Origin: an uncultured Clostridia bacterium
GTDB lineage: Bacteria > Bacillota > Clostridia > TANB77 > CAG-508
Direction: 5' to 3'
Assembly: GCA_934131055.1 (NCBI GenBank)
Contig: CAKOZB010000079.1
Coordinates: 1 to 6,883 of the forward strand
DNA length: 6,883 nucleotides
The notes beneath the pieces are model-generated. The model saw only the letters and a list, made by a program, of their open reading frames with translations. It made no database searches and had not been told where the DNA came from. The translations under genes were made by a program, and so were the position numbers. Shown one piece after another: positions 5,715 through 6,883 of the stretch (position 1 is the stretch's first letter; every line of letters begins with the position of its first letter).

Positions 5715-6413
5715 TTACTCTTTCAATTCTTTTGCTAATTTTCCAATTGCTTTTGTTTCAATTCTCGAAACATAACTTCTAGATATTCCCATCATTTTTG
5801 CAATTTGCTTCTGCGTTTTTGGTTTATCTCCATTTAAGCCAAAACGCAACTCAATTATAGTTTTCTCCCTGTCTTTTAAAATTTCTCTAATCTTTTCATA
5901 TAATTTTTTTACTTTAAATTTTAAATCAACCTCTTCTTCAATATTTCTCTCATTGTTCTCTAAAACTTCCTTTAATGTTACAGTATTATCATCTTTATCT
6001 TTTCCAATAGTGTCCTCTAAATAAACTTCTGCTCCGAGTTTTTTCGTGCTTCTCAGATACATGAGTATTTCATTGTCTATACATCTAGACACATATGTAG
6101 AAAGCCTTGCCCCTTTCTCAATTTTAAAACTATTTATTCCCTTTATCAAACCAATAGTACCAATAGAAATTAAGTCTTCTTGGTCAACATTTGTAGACGC
6201 ATATTTTTTGCATACATGTGCCACCAACCTTAAATTTCTTTCTATTAATATGTTTCTCGCTTCTTCATCGCCTTCAGACATTCTAACTAAATAAGTTTTT
6301 TCTTCTTCTGATGAAAGTGGTTCTGGAAATAAATTATTGTTTGAAATATAACCTACAACAAACACTGCTGTTTGTAGAAATTTTAAAAAGCCCATTAAAG
6401 AAATGGTTAGCAT
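5715..6413 (-). CDS. sigK: RNA polymerase sporulation sigma factor SigK (uninterrupted, with pro-sequence)
   Basis: 232 aa (B. subtilis pro-SigK is about 241). It directs late mother-cell transcription during sporulation, covering coat and cortex maturation. The match to SigK is strong: NNNLFPEPLSSEEEKTYL (25-42), ARNILIERNLRLVAHVCKKY (52-71), DLISIGTIGLIKGINSF (80-96) for core binding, STYVSRCIDNEILMYLR (105-121) for the -10-reading helix, and TQKQIAKMMGISRSYVSRIE (200-219), the -35-binding helix-turn-helix. Residues 1-21 are hydrophobic and correspond to the inhibitory pro-sequence; by alignment to B. subtilis, SpoIVFB-type cleavage would fall near Gly21-Tyr22. No skin-type element splits the gene in this window. 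GGAGGTG lies about 7 nt before the ATG and supports the first Met over Met7. A sigma-E-like promoter lies upstream. No clear terminator follows in the gap to the Clp-M41 gene. Confidence 0.95.
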   Translation of the reverse strand: MLTISLMGFLKFLQTAVFVVGYISNNNLFPEPLSSEEEKTYLVRMSEGDEEARNILIERNLRLVAHVCKKYASTNVDQEDLISIGTIGLIKGINSFKIEKGARLSTYVSRCIDNEILMYLRSTKKLGAEVYLEDTIGKDKDDNTVTLKEVLENNERNIEEEVDLKFKVKKLYEKIREILKDREKTIIELRFGLNGDKPKTQKQIAKMMGISRSYVSRIETKAIGKLAKELKE

Positions 6414-6420
6414 ACACGCA

Positions 6421-6425
6421 CCTCC
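6421..6425 (-). promoter_or_regulatory. Ribosome binding site of sigK
   Basis: GGAGG (within GGAGGTG) on the minus strand, 7 nt before the ATG at 6413. A small perfect 5-bp hairpin (TTTTC, 4-nt loop, GAAAA; 6427-6440) lies directly upstream. Confidence 0.85.
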
Positions 6426-6471
6426 ATTTTCGGTTGAAAATTGTAAACATTTTTAACCATCACTATAACAC

Positions 6472-6500
6472 AATATATGAAAGAAAAATAAATAACGTGC
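6472..6500 (-). promoter_or_regulatory. Sigma-E-like promoter of sigK
   Basis: On the minus strand GCACGTT (6500-6494), a 14-nt spacer and CATATATT (6479-6472). Against the B. subtilis sigma-E consensus (KMATATT, 13-15 nt, CATACAHT) this is 5 of 7 and 7 of 8. sigK is a sigma-E-regulon gene in Bacillus and Clostridia, so the assignment fits. The transcript would start near 6464, about 50 nt before the ATG. A weaker vegetative reading (extended -10 TGTTATAGT at 6462-6470) overlaps but lacks a good -35. Confidence 0.5.
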
Positions 6501-6532
6501 ATGACCACTTAAAATAATACTTTTTCGCAAAA

Positions 6533-6645
6533 AAAGACCAATTCACATTTTTATAAAGTCTCGCGCATTGTGCTTGGTAAGAGCTCCTTTGTACTTTTTA
6601 GAAGGTGCACTTCCAGTTTCTTTTAAAAAACATTAATTGGTCTTT
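6533..6645. repeat. 113-bp segment closed by a perfect 11-bp inverted repeat
   Basis: AAAGACCAATT (6533-6543) and AATTGGTCTTT (6635-6645) are exact complements 91 bp apart. On the minus strand the 3' arm runs into a T-run (6535-6529), as in a terminator or structured RNA end. The interior is more GC-rich than its surroundings, with short local dyads (GGAAG/CTTCC-like near 6601-6614, GAGCTC at 6581-6586, GCGCATTGTGC at 6563-6573). No ORF of note and no transposase is present. It could be a structured 3' UTR or terminator of the NagZ-like gene, a small non-coding RNA, or a MITE-like remnant. I do not recognise a family. Confidence 0.5.
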
Positions 6646-6679
6646 GTTTATTTTTTTATACATTTTTTATAAAATTTTT

Positions 6680-6883
6680 CTATTGTAATTGCATATTTAT
6701 TTTTTCAATTTTTCTATTTATTTCGTCAATATTACAGCCTTTTGATGGTTCATCTGTTATGTTGTATTTTTCTTTAAGTTTAATTATTTTCTCTACGCTT
6801 TTATCTATTTGGCATATGTCTATTTTTTGATTCTTGACATTCTTTTCTATTTTATGTATTGCATGAATTACTGTGTTGTGAGG
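6680..6883 (-). CDS. C-terminal fragment, probably GH3 beta-N-acetylhexosaminidase (NagZ-like)
   Basis: 67 codons are open from the right edge to a TAG at 6680-6682; the N-terminus and catalytic part lie outside the window. The visible tail (PHNTVIHAIHKIEKNVK, then ID at 21-22 and DKSVEKIIKLKEKYNITD at 27-44, then NIDEINRKIEKI) resembles the end of clostridial NagZ-type GH3 enzymes, where a loop residue block is followed by two or three helices with a VxKIIKLKEKY pattern. Such enzymes remove N-acetylglucosamine from muropeptides in cell wall recycling or turnover. The start HNTVIHAIHKIE also looks superficially like the DnaA C-terminal signature, but the remaining 55 residues do not fit DnaA. 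It is transcribed toward sigK, 266 bp away. The assignment is by memory of the family pattern and is moderate. Confidence 0.55.
   Translation of the reverse strand, partial: PHNTVIHAIHKIEKNVKNQKIDICQIDKSVEKIIKLKEKYNITDEPSKGCNIDEINRKIEKINMQLQ

Noticed and set aside
6680..6883. Calling the right-edge fragment the C-terminus of DnaA
   Set aside because: HNTVIHAIHKIE resembles the DnaA signature, but the residues after it do not fit DnaA and match the tail pattern of GH3 NagZ-type enzymes better.
1..6883. CRISPR array, tRNA, rRNA or insertion sequence
   Set aside because: No regularly spaced repeats, cloverleaf-like sequences, rRNA blocks or transposase motifs were seen on either strand.

Overview
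The window looks like a chromosomal segment of a low-GC, endospore-forming Firmicute, most likely a clostridial lineage. The evidence is a complete sporulation sigma factor (SigK type), strong AGGAGG-type ribosome binding sites, AT-rich intergenic DNA, and LPLAT and GT8 proteins of a kind common in Clostridia. Every gene I can support lies on the minus strand, so transcription runs from the right edge to the left edge.

Layout in transcription order. At 6680-6883 is the C-terminus of a gene that looks like a GH3 beta-N-acetylhexosaminidase (NagZ type). A 250-bp intergenic stretch follows. It holds a segment of about 113 bp closed by a perfect 11-bp inverted repeat, and a sigma-E-like promoter facing sigK. 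sigK (5715-6413) is uninterrupted and keeps an N-terminal pro-sequence. Next comes a lone gene (3620-5566) with its own consensus vegetative promoter and visibly higher GC than its neighbours. It encodes an unusual chimera: a Clp-type N-domain and a ClpA/B/C-type first AAA+ module, fused directly to an FtsH-type M41 zinc metallopeptidase, with no membrane segment. A 48-bp imperfect palindrome begins 8 bp after its stop codon. A second consensus promoter then drives a tight four-gene set: two GT8 glycosyltransferases (2583-3437, 1550-2467) and two PlsC-type acyltransferases (473-1537, and one running off the left edge from 498). The last three genes are 12 bp apart or overlap by 26 bp.

How the parts fit. 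The GT8/LPLAT set looks like a glycolipid or lipid-linked envelope glycan module: two nucleotide-sugar-dependent transferases and two acyl transferases. The sigK and NagZ-like genes are ordinary chromosomal neighbours. The Clp-M41 fusion is the outlier in composition and architecture. It looks like an independently transcribed, possibly acquired gene for a self-contained soluble AAA+ metalloprotease, in which the unfoldase module comes from the Clp family and the protease module from the FtsH family. It is the best candidate here for something undescribed.

I see no rRNA, tRNA, CRISPR array, transposase or recognisable riboswitch. Statements on family membership rest on reading motifs by eye, not on database searches.
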